Assembly: GCA_022419385.1 (NCBI GenBank)
Contig: JAJUBI010000005.1
Location: forward strand, 3,596,001 to 3,660,000
Origin: Paraconiothyrium sp. Pb-2020
Taxonomy: Eukaryota; Ascomycota; Dothideomycetes; Pleosporales; Didymosphaeriaceae
Length of the DNA stretch: 64,000 nucleotides
Direction of reading: 5' to 3'
This document shows, piece by piece, positions 54,678 to 64,000 of the stretch (position 1 is the first letter of the stretch; the number at the start of each line of letters is the position of its first letter). The position numbers were made by a program, and so were the translations under genes. The notes under the pieces were generated by a model that searched no databases, was not told where the DNA came from, and worked only from the letters and a program-made list of their open reading frames with translations.

Positions 54678-56720
54678 ATGTCGCGTACGATACCCGCGGC
54701 GAAGAGGCGGCGCTTGTCGCCTCCGGAAGAAGACGATAAAGCTGGTCAGCCGGAGAGAACCCACAAAGCCAGCTACCTCGCCAATGCGGCGAAATGGGAC
54801 CTCGAACAGGACTACGAACAGCGACCGAGAAAACAAAAGAAGCAAAAAGAGGCTGCAAAACTTCCTGTGAGGACAACCGAAGGATGGCAGGCGCACCCGA
54901 CAACGAATGAGGCACAGCAAGAGGAAGACTCGGACAGCTTTCTAGGCTCGGGGAGCGAGGGTGAAGATGTAGGCGTGGAGGAAGTGGTAGAAGAGAAGCC
55001 AAAGGTGTCGCCAAAGCAACAAATACTGGAGGCGAAGGAGGAGGTCGCGCGAATAGCTGGGCTGGTTAATGAAGACCCCGAAGAGCACATTGGCGCACTG
55101 AAAACTCTGGCCGCACTTGCAGCATCGAGCAATACCACTGTACGGAAGCTGACTCTAGTGGCACAATCGGCTATTTTCAAGGACCTGATCCCTGGCTATC
55201 GCATACGACCGCTTTCCGACGAGGCTATGGGTGAGAAGGTCTCGAAGGAAGTTCGGAAACTCCGCGCATTCGAGCAAAAGCTCGTTTCGGGTTACCAGGC
55301 ATATGTGCAGGATCTTGGCAAGGCGGCAAAGAAGAGCGGCGGCGACTCTGCCGCTGCAAGTGTTGCTTCGGTTGCCATCACATGCGCATGCAGTATGTTG
55401 CTGGCGGTACCACACTTCAATTTTCGGGGAGAACTTCTTGGAATCATCATTGGCAAGTTGAGCACACGACATGTGGATGCGGACTTCGTTAAATGTCGAT
55501 CAACTCTGGAAAAACTGTTCGAAGAGGACGAGGAAGGAAACGCATCATTGGAAGCTGTCACCATGTTGACCAAGATGATGAAGAGCAGGAATTATCACTT
55601 CGATGAAAGCGTGCTCAATACATTCCTCCACTTGCGCCTGCTCTCCGAATTCTCCCAGAAAGCATCGTACAACTCTGTTGATAAGGTGGAGCCAGAACGG
55701 ATCAATGGCAAGAAGATCAAGCAACAACGCGAGTTCCGAACCAAAAGACTGAGGAAGACGCTGAAGGAGAACAAGAAGATCGAGAAGGAAATGAAAGAGG
55801 CGGACGCTGCGGTTAGCCACGAGGAGCGAGACAGAATGCAGGCGGAAACGCTGAAGATGGTCTTCGTCGCATACTTCAGAATATTAAAGGCGCGTTCGGG
55901 AAAGCTGATGGGTGCTGTTCTGGAAGGCCTGGCGAAGTACGCACATCTCATCAACCAGGACTTCTTCGGGGACATTCTGGAGGCTTTGCGCGACATCATC
56001 AGCACAGCAGAGCTGTCAGAAGCTGCACAAGTAGACGATGACGAGGAGGAAGAGGAGGAGGAAGAAGACGACAACGAGCTACCGGAGAGAAACATCACGC
56101 GGGAGTCGCTTCTTTGCGTGATCACAGCTTTTGCCCTGCTGCAAGGTCAAGACGTTACCAAGTCTGCATCGGCTATGAAGCTAGATCTCAGCTTCTTCAT
56201 CACACATCTATACCGCACATTGCACGCAGTCTCGCTTAATCCGGACGTTGAGCTGAGCGCAAAATCGCTGCACCTTGCCGATCCCCACTCTATGGAGGCG
56301 CAACCACAAGCTGCAGCAACGAACAAGATCAACGTTCAAACCACCATTGTCCTGCTCATCCGGTCTTTGTCCTCCGTCCTGCTTCCTGCGCAAGCTTTAC
56401 GCGCAGTGCCGCCGAACCGTATCGCAGCATTCTGCAAGCAGCTGATGACTGTATCTCTGCAGCTACCTGAGAAGTCATGTACAGCGATGCTCGGACTACT
56501 CAATCAAGTCACCAAAGCGCACGGTCGCAAAGTCAATGCGCTATGGATAACCGAAGAGCGCCGCGGAGACGGTGTGTTCGACGCGCTGAAGCCCGAAATA
56601 GAAGGCAGCAACCCGTTCGCAGGCACTGTCTGGGAGGGCGAGCTGTTGCGAAAACACTTCAGTCCAACAATACGAGACGCAGTCGTTGGTATCGAAAAGA
56701 ATGTCATGGAGTCGAGATAG
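54678..56720 (+). CDS. NOC3: Nucleolar complex protein 3 (Noc3)
   Basis: Intronless, 680 residues. The N-terminus is basic and acidic low-complexity sequence with KRRR and KQKKQK nuclear/nucleolar signals. The NOC3p domain begins near residue 110 (KQQILEAKEEVARIAGLVNE and on), and the C-terminal half has the CBF/Mak21-like helical repeat pattern, interrupted by an acidic run of Asp/Glu at about 455-470. Noc3 forms a complex with Noc2 that accompanies pre-60S particles from nucleolus to nucleoplasm and also has a reported role in replication initiation. Length is near that of yeast Noc3. Confidence 0.93.
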   Translation: MSRTIPAAKRRRLSPPEEDDKAGQPERTHKASYLANAAKWDLEQDYEQRPRKQKKQKEAAKLPVRTTEGWQAHPTTNEAQQEEDSDSFLGSGSEGEDVGVEEVVEEKPKVSPKQQILEAKEEVARIAGLVNEDPEEHIGALKTLAALAASSNTTVRKLTLVAQSAIFKDLIPGYRIRPLSDEAMGEKVSKEVRKLRAFEQKLVSGYQAYVQDLGKAAKKSGGDSAAASVASVAITCACSMLLAVPHFNFRGELLGIIIGKLSTRHVDADFVKCRSTLEKLFEEDEEGNASLEAVTMLTKMMKSRNYHFDESVLNTFLHLRLLSEFSQKASYNSVDKVEPERINGKKIKQQREFRTKRLRKTLKENKKIEKEMKEADAAVSHEERDRMQAETLKMVFVAYFRILKARSGKLMGAVLEGLAKYAHLINQDFFGDILEALRDIISTAELSEAAQVDDDEEEEEEEEDDNELPERNITRESLLCVITAFALLQGQDVTKSASAMKLDLSFFITHLYRTLHAVSLNPDVELSAKSLHLADPHSMEAQPQAAATNKINVQTTIVLLIRSLSSVLLPAQALRAVPPNRIAAFCKQLMTVSLQLPEKSCTAMLGLLNQVTKAHGRKVNALWITEERRGDGVFDALKPEIEGSNPFAGTVWEGELLRKHFSPTIRDAVVGIEKNVMESR

Positions 56721-57231
56721 CATTGTTCACCAGCTGAGCGCATTTAATTATATTCCATCGGACGCACAGCCTGCCACAGCCTGAGGCTGAGGTTCCCAAA
56801 TTTAACCCTGGCAGCCCGTCGTCTTGGCAATCTAAGCTTGCATTGCCTTGTGAACGATTCGCCCAATTAGATTGCTGATGTCTTCCGTCGTGTCAGATCT
56901 ACGTTGTCTTATCTAACCGCTTGCGACCCGCCTGCATAACAACCTTGGTAAGGCGTCCCATCTACTGTGCTTGAGACAGCCACAGGCTGGACTTGGGGTT
57001 TGACCCTACAACTGAAGGGGCCAAAGAAATTGTGGAGCAGCTGGATCATCGCCATACAAAATTGAAGATGCTCGCCTCGTTTTGGGGGGTCCGATATCCA
57101 CGTTTACTTCACTTCCTGGTGACGTACATCTACCCTTCAGACCCCTGCGCAACTTGCTCTACCATCAGGTAGATCATAGCAAGGCAAGTTGTATCTAAAG
57201 TTTGGGTTTTTCGCCTTCGCCAGGCGACGTC
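56721..57231. other. Intergenic region
   Basis: About 510 bp. No gene seen. The sequence before 57232 is the presumed promoter of the following gene. Confidence 0.4.
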
Positions 57232-58166
57232 ATGGCGAACTTCGATCCCAATCAATGGTACCATATCTACTACAACCAGAATAAGAACACGTCAATGATG
57301 GGAAGCCAACTGTACAATAGTACCACACAGAGCGGCACTACTTACTTCAAAACCTACGACGAGAAGGATCCGGCACACCAATGGCAGTTCTATCCGCTCA
57401 ACAACAATGGTTTCTACGCGCTAAGGACCAAGGCTTCCGGAGGGGAGGGATTCCTGGGTACAAAGTACTCCGCTCAAGAGGAGACACCTGGCAAGACGGT
57501 ACCGTACATGGCTAGAGGCAATGTCTCCGACGACTCTGCGTACTGGAACGTCGGTACCTGGAAAGATGGGACCTTTTTCCTTTCCAACAAGGCGAATAAA
57601 ACCGCGTACCACCTCACAAGGAAGAAAGACAGCCTTGGCGCGATGACTTCGAACATCTCGGCCGACGACCCACTACCCGGCCAGCACTTCTCCTTCCAGA
57701 CTATATCTGCCATCAATGATAAGGCATTCTCCACTGTCTCAGTAAGCTCTTCACCCACTCAGATCGCAACAAGGTCTAATCTCTCCAGCTTCCTTCTGCG
57801 ACCTCAACAATCGGATCAACCAGCTCGCCCGGCTCAACAGGCAACCCGAATAATTCCTCAGGCGGCCTTTCTACAGGCGCAAAAGCCGGTATCGGCGTCG
57901 GCGTAGCACTCGCTGTGCTTATCTTGCTGGTGGTTGGGGGCCTTTTCCTGTGGAAACGACACAGGCGGAACCAAGCGGCACACACCCCCACAGAGCTTGA
58001 AAGCGATGAATACGCCGCTGAGAGCGCGGGTGCACCGAGATACGAGCTACCGCAGAGTGAAACAATAAAGTACGAGGCGAATGGCACGCCACATGCGGAG
58101 CTGCACCACGATCCAAGACCGGTGGAGCTGCCGGGAGAGATACCTACTATGCGGAATCAGCGGTGA
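57232..58166 (+). CDS. Single-pass membrane protein with beta-trefoil-like ectodomain
   Basis: Exons 57232-57741 and 57789-58166 give about 295 residues. The ATG at 57232 begins MANFDPNQWYHIYYNQNKN. Residues 1-160 have the look of a ricin-B-type fold (QWQFYPLNNNGFYALRTKAS, then WNVGTWKDGTFFLSNKAN). A Ser/Thr/Gly-rich stalk leads into the membrane helix AGIGVGVALAVLILLVVGGL and a KRHRR stop-transfer. The cytoplasmic tail of about 65 residues has PRYELPQSE and NGTPHAELH short motifs. No classical signal peptide precedes the ectodomain, so a signal-anchor or missing upstream exon is possible. Many Pezizomycotina have such proteins; function unknown. Confidence 0.72.
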
Positions 58167-59471
58167 GCACATATCAAGGGATATTTGATTAAATACTGTG
58201 GGTCGCTGCAATGTCTGTAGCGGATGGTCCACATCACTGGTACATACATCTGCATCACATCGGACAAGGCTAAAGGAAACCAAAGTGGAGCACCCCTTCA
58301 GCCTGACTTCTGCCAAGAGACTGCAACCGCATATACAACATGACGAATCCAATTGGCTCCTTATGTTGAAAAGTAATACCAAAACAGCACAAGTCTTGCA
58401 GAGAATTAGACGCGTATGCAAAGAAGAACTCAGCTATGCAAGTTAGAGACCTAGAAGGAGAAATTGGTGATAAAGCATAAAGCTACGCATGAAGAGGATC
58501 AACAAAACACGAGGCAGAGACAATTAAGAGTCAAGGGAGCTACCACTACGTCATTGTGCAAACAGCGTGGTGCTATGTCCGGAACTTTCTGTGATTGTGT
58601 GGGGGCTGTCTGTCGAATTAGCAGAGGCTATTTCTTGTGTGCGATACGCTCCGCTGTATAGGGTGTTGTCTCATTATCTCACCCTGACGCGTACCGAGAA
58701 GGCGGATGGCGTCTCCTTCAATGATATAGACTTTTTGAAGGTTACACAAGTCTTTCCGCGCAAGCCTTGCCAGCTTTACATTTCCTCATTTGATATGGAG
58801 AATTGTACCCGTTGAATCCAAGTCGCCCATGTTGACCAAGGCAAAACCATCGAAAGTACGGAGAGTGACAATATCTGATAGTTAAGAACAACCATGGAGA
58901 TGTGCGAGTCGCATGGCTGGGTTGTATCGTATTGAAGATCATAACCTCGCTCTGGAGGATGCCCCCAACAAGCTCTTCGAGCTTGCCGACCTGGCTAGCG
59001 CCACACAGGTGGACCGCGTCTAAGGTCCACTACGCCACTCAGCATTGACGAAAATGGACCTCCAATAGCTGGGTGGTGCACCTCTGCCTGAGCCCCAAAG
59101 AATACTATGCTGGAGATAATGAGATCTACACTATTTCTTGCATTTAAAATCAGTCATCAGGCTTCACAAGACAGTGACATGCAGGCCCGGATCTTTTGAT
59201 AAAATTTCGAAGACAGTCTAACGATCATTTCGGTGTCTGACTCATATTCGTTTTTGGACGTTCCAGTTCATTTCGCATGAATGGACCCATAAGTGCGCGT
59301 CTTCGAATTGATCAGAATTCCCGGACAACATTAAGGCGCCCAGAACGTTCTACCGAAAATACATCACATGTATCGAAAAGCTGAATCTGTTTTGTTCAAG
59401 ACTGTCGACATAATATCCACCTCACGAAGGAACATATACCATCTACCCACTACTTCCTTTCCTCTTCTACT
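58167..59471. other. Intergenic region, no gene seen
   Basis: About 1.3 kb with short overlapping frames and no recognised element. Confidence 0.35.
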
Positions 59472-60944
59472 TTATTCATAAACATAACACAGTGGTCCCG
59501 CGACCGTGCTCACCAGATCCTTGATCGCATACTTCTTTCCGCCGACGTTCAGCACTTCAAGATCAATACCGTCGTTCAATGTGGCCGCCTTCCCGCCGCC
59601 CATCATGCTCGTTCCACCGGCAATGACCTGCTGCCGCTTGCTGAAGTCCTGGGTCTGCCAAATATGCCACACTCGATCGATCATACTGTGGTGAAGCCAG
59701 AAGGCCGGATCGCCCGGGGACACGTAGAAGTCTGTAACATTACATCAGTACAAGTTCCATGCAAACCATCGTTAGACCAGAGTGGCTTACCACTGCCAGG
59801 ATCTCCGGAGATGGTAAAGTGACCAGCGGGGTGCACGCCAGTACCGGACTGCATCTGGTTCTGGAAGTTGGCGATGGTGCTCTGGCCGCTGATCAGGGCT
59901 GCGATCTTCGCGGTGGACGCGTCGCGCTGGCTCAGGTAGTTCGAGATATCGCGCTTAATACAACGCGGGTTATAGCCATAGCCGTCGCTGCGAGGGTTCT
60001 TGGGCGGGGACGTATCGCCGAGCGCGGCCATGGGCCTTTTTTTCCCATTGTCAGCACACGTATTCGGCAAATTTTGTGCTCGAGTTCATGTGTGGGGGGG
60101 ATGGGGGGGATGGGGGGTTCTTCGAACATACCCTAGGTTGACCTTCATATCCTTGAACGGGCCGCTGATACAACCACCACCGTTCCCAGCAGGCTTCATG
60201 CCGTTACTGTTATGCGCTACTTTCTCGCCTTGGCCACTCATGCTGGTGTCACTGCCGTCGAATATGGGCGAGGTTTCTGGGCTAGACGCCCATCTGCCCC
60301 AGTCCCAGTACTACATCCATCTGTCAATGCCACTCCGAAGTAGGACTGCTGATTTCCTTACAGGCTGAGTGCCATTGTACCCACACTCCGTCCGCAGAGC
60401 TTGCTCGTATGCGAATGTGAAGTATCGGTGCCAGGAGGGGAAATTGCCCTAGGCGAGGTTAGAAATTGGGTCAAAGATAACTGGTCTGTGAAGCCTACGG
60501 TGCCGTGGATGGACATAGTATTCTTCATGTGGATGGCGACGAAGTCATCGTACCGAGACTTCGCTCCTGGGTATGATGTGGCTGGCAATTGGGAAGGTGC
60601 CTTGGTGATACCTGATCAACGTTCAGTATCTCCCCCTACATGTGCTTCTAGGATACTCATACACAGGACTGCGGCAATGTACGCCTTCTTCTCTGCAGAA
60701 GTGATGTCGCCCCTATACGAGTCAGTCCAAAGAATCCGATGAAGCTGTCAGCAGAAAGAGCATACCATTCTTTCCTCACTTGCAACTTATCCTTCGTACA
60801 AGTCGTCGACTTCGCAACCTCAGCGTCCACAGCCCTTCCCTTGGCCTGTAAATCGCTCACCGCATCTGCCGCACAAAACACAATCAGTAAGCTCAGAGCA
60901 ACTAAAAGGGCATACAGCCCCCGCAGTATCGAGCCGCCGACCAT
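59472..60944 (-). CDS. Tyrosinase (type-3 copper enzyme)
   Basis: Seven exons (60944-60766, 60712-60657, 60611-60499, 60448-60362, 60310-60132, 60035-59791, 59731-59472) join in phase to about 372 residues. A signal peptide or anchor is at about 7-27. CuA ligands lie in DDFVAIHMKN, MSIHGT and GNFPSWHRYF; CuB ligands in GVHPAGHF and DPAFWLHHSMIDRVW. These are the standard tyrosinase motifs, so the enzyme should bind two coppers and oxidise phenols, typically for pigment formation or product tailoring. It is short, without the C-terminal latency domain of long tyrosinases. The many introns are unlike its neighbours, and intron 5 holds a G/C-homopolymer repeat. Confidence 0.9.
60091..60118. repeat. 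G-rich microsatellite in a tyrosinase intron
   Basis: Three adjacent runs of six or seven G separated by AT, giving a 9-nt tandem pattern on the + strand. It lies in the intron between tyrosinase exons 5 and 6, and would be a polypyrimidine-like C tract in the transcript. It could also fold as a G-quadruplex on the + strand. Confidence 0.8.
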
Positions 60945-63377
60945 GTTGGAGAAAGCGAAGTACTCGGTCCACTTCGCTGGGCACACAACAATGTGTTGGA
61001 GAAAGCGCACTCGGCCTTATACAAGGAAACCCACAGGTAACCGCTCTCGCCTAGATACAAGGCTACCGGGGCGCCCAACCGGTTGAGTGCCAGCAGCATG
61101 TGCGACATTGGAGAGCGGATAGATGAGAGCGTTATTGCTGGGTGTAGGGATAAGGAGGCAGCATGTCTACGAAGTGTGCGCCAAAATGAGAGGTCATCGT
61201 CGTCCGGCAGATGCGAGACAATCTAGGAAAAGCTAGTAGCTGCGGGGGAAATGGTTGGGGAAAGTGAAGGCTGACGCCACGCGGATCTGAGCAATATCGT
61301 TCCGGCGCAGTTCTGCCAGTGGTGATTTGGAGAAGTCACTGGAACAAAAAAACTATACGCCTAGGCCAAATGATCGTCTGCGGCACTGTAAATGACGGCT
61401 TGTTGTCGTGGTGAGCGTAGACGTTGGCTAACCAAATTGTTGGCAAATGGATCACTGTTGGTTGGGGTCAGCACGAGGTGCCAAGTCGGTTGTCCTGAGG
61501 AATGACTAACTTAGAAAATTTTCTTTGATCCAAGATGAAGCTTAATATCTTAAAGACAACGAATGGCTCCGAAGACGAAGCACGAGCTTTGCGAGAGAGG
61601 TGGCGTTGAACCCTGCTGTAGGAAGCATGCCGCCGATACAGGGTGCTCACACAGACGGCTCGATTATCAAAATGCTCGCTTCTTGGATTGTACGAACTCA
61701 GGTTGAAGGATGAAGGTAGATATCGTCCAGTTCCAAGAACATTATGAGTTGTCGCCGAGTTAAACGATCTATGTGTGTTGATAGAAAACGCGCGAAAAGC
61801 TACGAAACCTCGATTATCTTGCAAGACCTGCGACAATATGTTTCGAAACTCGTGGCAATTACATTGTAAGGTTTGCAATTGGCCCGACCGTAATTTCGCA
61901 ATGAGGCGGCGGATTCTGCCGGCAGAGGCCCTCGTCTATTCTCGTCAGCCGATGCGAGATGCCAAGGCAGCCACACTGGATACGAACTTCGAATCTGCAC
62001 CTCCGAACAGCATGGTCACCTTATTTTGGATCACTCTGCACTGCGGGAAGAGATGGCTGTGGCGAAGGGATCATGAATGATTGAAGCCAAGTTCACTCGG
62101 GAGTCGCATACTGTTCAATCGAGGCGTCCTTTGATCCAGTAGACCAACAAGACTCTTACAGAAATGCTCAAAATTGCTGATTCAGCGGTTACACGCTCGT
62201 ACATTGCTTGCTGCTAGCTATAGAGGGTTGGAAGATGGACAAATGCCCGGAATCTGAGGTCATCGTAGGGGTGAGGTTGCCATCTGGCCGAATGCCGAAC
62301 CCGAACCATGGTTGTGGCAATATATCCCCCGCGTTTTTGTCTGTCGGTACAAGATCTTTGCGGGGCGAGATTACCACGCAGGTGATGAAATCGATCATCG
62401 ATCTGAGGTTACACACAATAGGAAGTTGTGCGACATACCATATATCAATGCTAAAAAAAGCTTACTCTGCGTAGCTAGGATTTTCGTCTTGTAGTACTAT
62501 TGTACTGTGTTGCTCCATCGAAAACCCCATCTAGGGCGGCCCATGAATGCTCGTCTTTGGGGCTAACGGTACTGCACTGGCTGCTTGCAAGCAGCGTGTT
62601 GAGGTCGACCTCGCTCATGCTCTCACATTGGGTTACGAGTCACGTGTCTGACCGTCCTTGATTTCGTGTAGCGTATCCTGGTCGCAGCTCAGGCAGAATG
62701 TCCTACCGGTATAGCAGCTGATATTAGGTATTAGCATAGAGAACGATATGTAAGTAGGCCGCTATCACTACATCATTAGCCACCTAGCAATGCAGGCTAA
62801 GAGACGATGAACATAAAAGGCAAGCGTAACGTCATAGACAGATAGCAGGTTCACAATCTGTTAAAGTACCGCCCGTGTCAAAGAAATTTCACAGCTCTAA
62901 ATGCACTACCCCACGATCAAAGGTTTATTCCCACCGCATCTTTATAGAGTCAACTGCCCCTGCCCCGCTGTCGCTCCTTCCCTGTCATGGGTAGAGTTTT
63001 GCTCGTGCTTATTCCGGGTCAAGAAGGGTAGAACAGTTGTTCTCTGACTCAGACTAATACACCATTTCGCCTCATACTGTGCTCCAATACCATCAAATGT
63101 TCAAGCGATGAAAGACGTTCTTGGAGTTTTGTCTCAATTAAGCAAAGATGATAGGAGTGCTATGGAAGAGAAACAAAGTTTGAACGGACTGTCACCCCTG
63201 CATGGCTGATGTTGACATGATAACAATGCGTATCCTATCTGTGACGCGCAAAACGCACCAGCAAAAGAGAAGTCTATCACTGATACGCGATAGCTAGTAT
63301 AAATACCAGAGAAGCCTATTCTATCACACTATCCAAATGCTCCAAACGAAAGATAATAAGAGTTTAAACTTGGAGAA
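60945..63377. other. Long intergenic region, no gene seen
   Basis: About 2.4 kb. Short frames on both strands show no domain; one near 61800 has closely spaced CKTC and CKVC pairs but no complete zinc-finger spacing. No RNA gene or repeat recognised. Confidence 0.35.
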
Positions 63378-64000
63378 TCACCTTGCCCAGCCGTGGGAGT
63401 CAAGCTCTATCGGAGAGTGGACTTGACCAGAAGGCAATTCGGAGGGCAGAGGGCGGCTCTGTATCTCATGGGTAAAATCATGATAGGCCTGAGGTGCACG
63501 ATGGGACGTGTTGAAACTTTTGTCTTCGACTCCGAAAGCTCCCCCTGGTACCACCGCCTGAGATTTTCCGGGCTTGTCCCTGTGTCGACGTCGAAACAAA
63601 ACGAGTGTGATAATAAGCGCACCGAGGCCGAGTACACCAAGCGACGTACCCACTCCGATTCCTACCTTCACTCCCGTTGACATTCCATTGTATGTCGAGC
63701 TTTGCACGGCCGTTGTGTCCGTCGGAGATGGTTGTTCATTCAGGGGACTCGAGGATGAGGTATAAGGCGAGCTGGATGTTGGGCTCGCAGAAGAATTTGA
63801 TGTAGCTGTTGAGGTTCCGCGTGCAATGTTGAATCCTACCACAGCAATGGCACCAACGCTAGAAGATGCGGACAACGTCGTTGTCACCGTTGACCAGTCT
63901 GTGGACTCGCCAGCATCGGTAGCGGCGTACGTTAAGACTGCACCCCTGGATACACTAGAGATGCAGTCACCGTTGACAAAGCCGCTTGTTGCACGCAGGT
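63378..64000 (-). CDS. Single-pass membrane glycoprotein, partial at right edge
   Basis: An open frame runs from the window edge to a stop at 63378, with at least 205 residues present and the N-terminus outside the window. The visible ectodomain end (NGDCISSVSRGAVLTYAATD) precedes a Ser/Thr-rich stalk of about 60 residues, a membrane helix (VGIGVGTSLGVLGLGALIIT and on), an RRRHR stop-transfer and a cytoplasmic tail with ESK/Pro-rich sequence. The stalk-helix-tail architecture is common among fungal surface sensors and Cys-rich glycoproteins. No functional domain lies within the visible part. It parallels the protein at 57.2 kb in layout. Confidence 0.75.
   Translation of the reverse strand, partial: LRATSGFVNGDCISSVSRGAVLTYAATDAGESTDWSTVTTTLSASSSVGAIAVVGFNIARGTSTATSNSSASPTSSSPYTSSSSPLNEQPSPTDTTAVQSSTYNGMSTGVKVGIGVGTSLGVLGLGALIITLVLFRRRHRDKPGKSQAVVPGGAFGVEDKSFNTSHRAPQAYHDFTHEIQSRPLPSELPSGQVHSPIELDSHGWAR

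Noticed and set aside
61775..62080. C2H2 zinc-finger protein
   Set aside because: CKTC and CKVC pairs are present but the His spacing does not fit and nothing else in the frame looks conserved.

Overview
This window is nuclear DNA of a filamentous ascomycete. Most genes carry short GT-AG introns of about 45-75 nt, some with visible TACTAAC-like branch sites, and gene types such as Zn2Cys6 regulators, a Dal5-type permease, DUF6594 and zf-3CxxC proteins, a Pth11/rhodopsin-like receptor and NIP7/NOC3 are typical of Pezizomycotina. A Dothideomycete would fit, but the class is inference. All exon joins were made by eye from splice signals, frame and family motifs.

Layout. 0.7-5.6 kb: a Dal5-family permease and a secreted astacin metalloprotease. 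6.1-20 kb: an accessory block that looks like a small secondary-metabolite locus: a decayed Zn2Cys6 regulator, a secreted beta-lactamase-fold protein without its catalytic motif, a 14-TM MFS pump, a 3-ketosphinganine-reductase-like SDR, a P450, a rhodopsin-like membrane protein broken by a 4-bp duplication, and a compact alpha-oxoamine synthase. An oxoamine synthase, a KDSR-like reductase and a P450 together suggest a sphingoid-like amino alcohol, but no polyketide synthase is in the window. 20.6-28.9 kb: an SDR, a Sec7-PH ARF exchange factor and the pseudopeptidase Ecm14.

29.0-38.6 kb is the most unusual part. A diverged tandem array on the + strand has monomers of about 45 nt around GGACTAAAA. 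Adjacent aligned monomers are 42, 45 or 48 nt apart, always a multiple of three, and read as a 15-residue peptide repeat (M/H/Y-G-V-G-V-R-G-L-K plus variable residues). Five copies of a TATA-like box followed 29-38 nt later by a pyrimidine-rich block punctuate it every 455-734 nt. One unit keeps an uninterrupted 101-codon frame of seven monomers. A more eroded relative lies at 36.4-38.6 kb. Between the arrays are a DUF6594 membrane protein, a small unknown protein and a caspase-fold protein, an assemblage that recalls fungal self/non-self or cell-death loci.

38.9-50.5 kb: Tcd-type tRNA dehydratase, mitochondrial endonuclease G, an RNase III-like protein without the catalytic acids, a small conserved protein beside a kinase-HAD-phosphoribosyltransferase fusion, and a 3CxxC zinc protein. 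50.5-53.8 kb is AT-rich and nearly gene-free. 53.8-56.7 kb holds NIP7 and NOC3, divergent ribosome-biogenesis genes with a 179-bp shared promoter. 57.2-64 kb holds two single-pass membrane proteins with Ser/Thr-rich stalks (the second runs off the window) on either side of a seven-exon tyrosinase.
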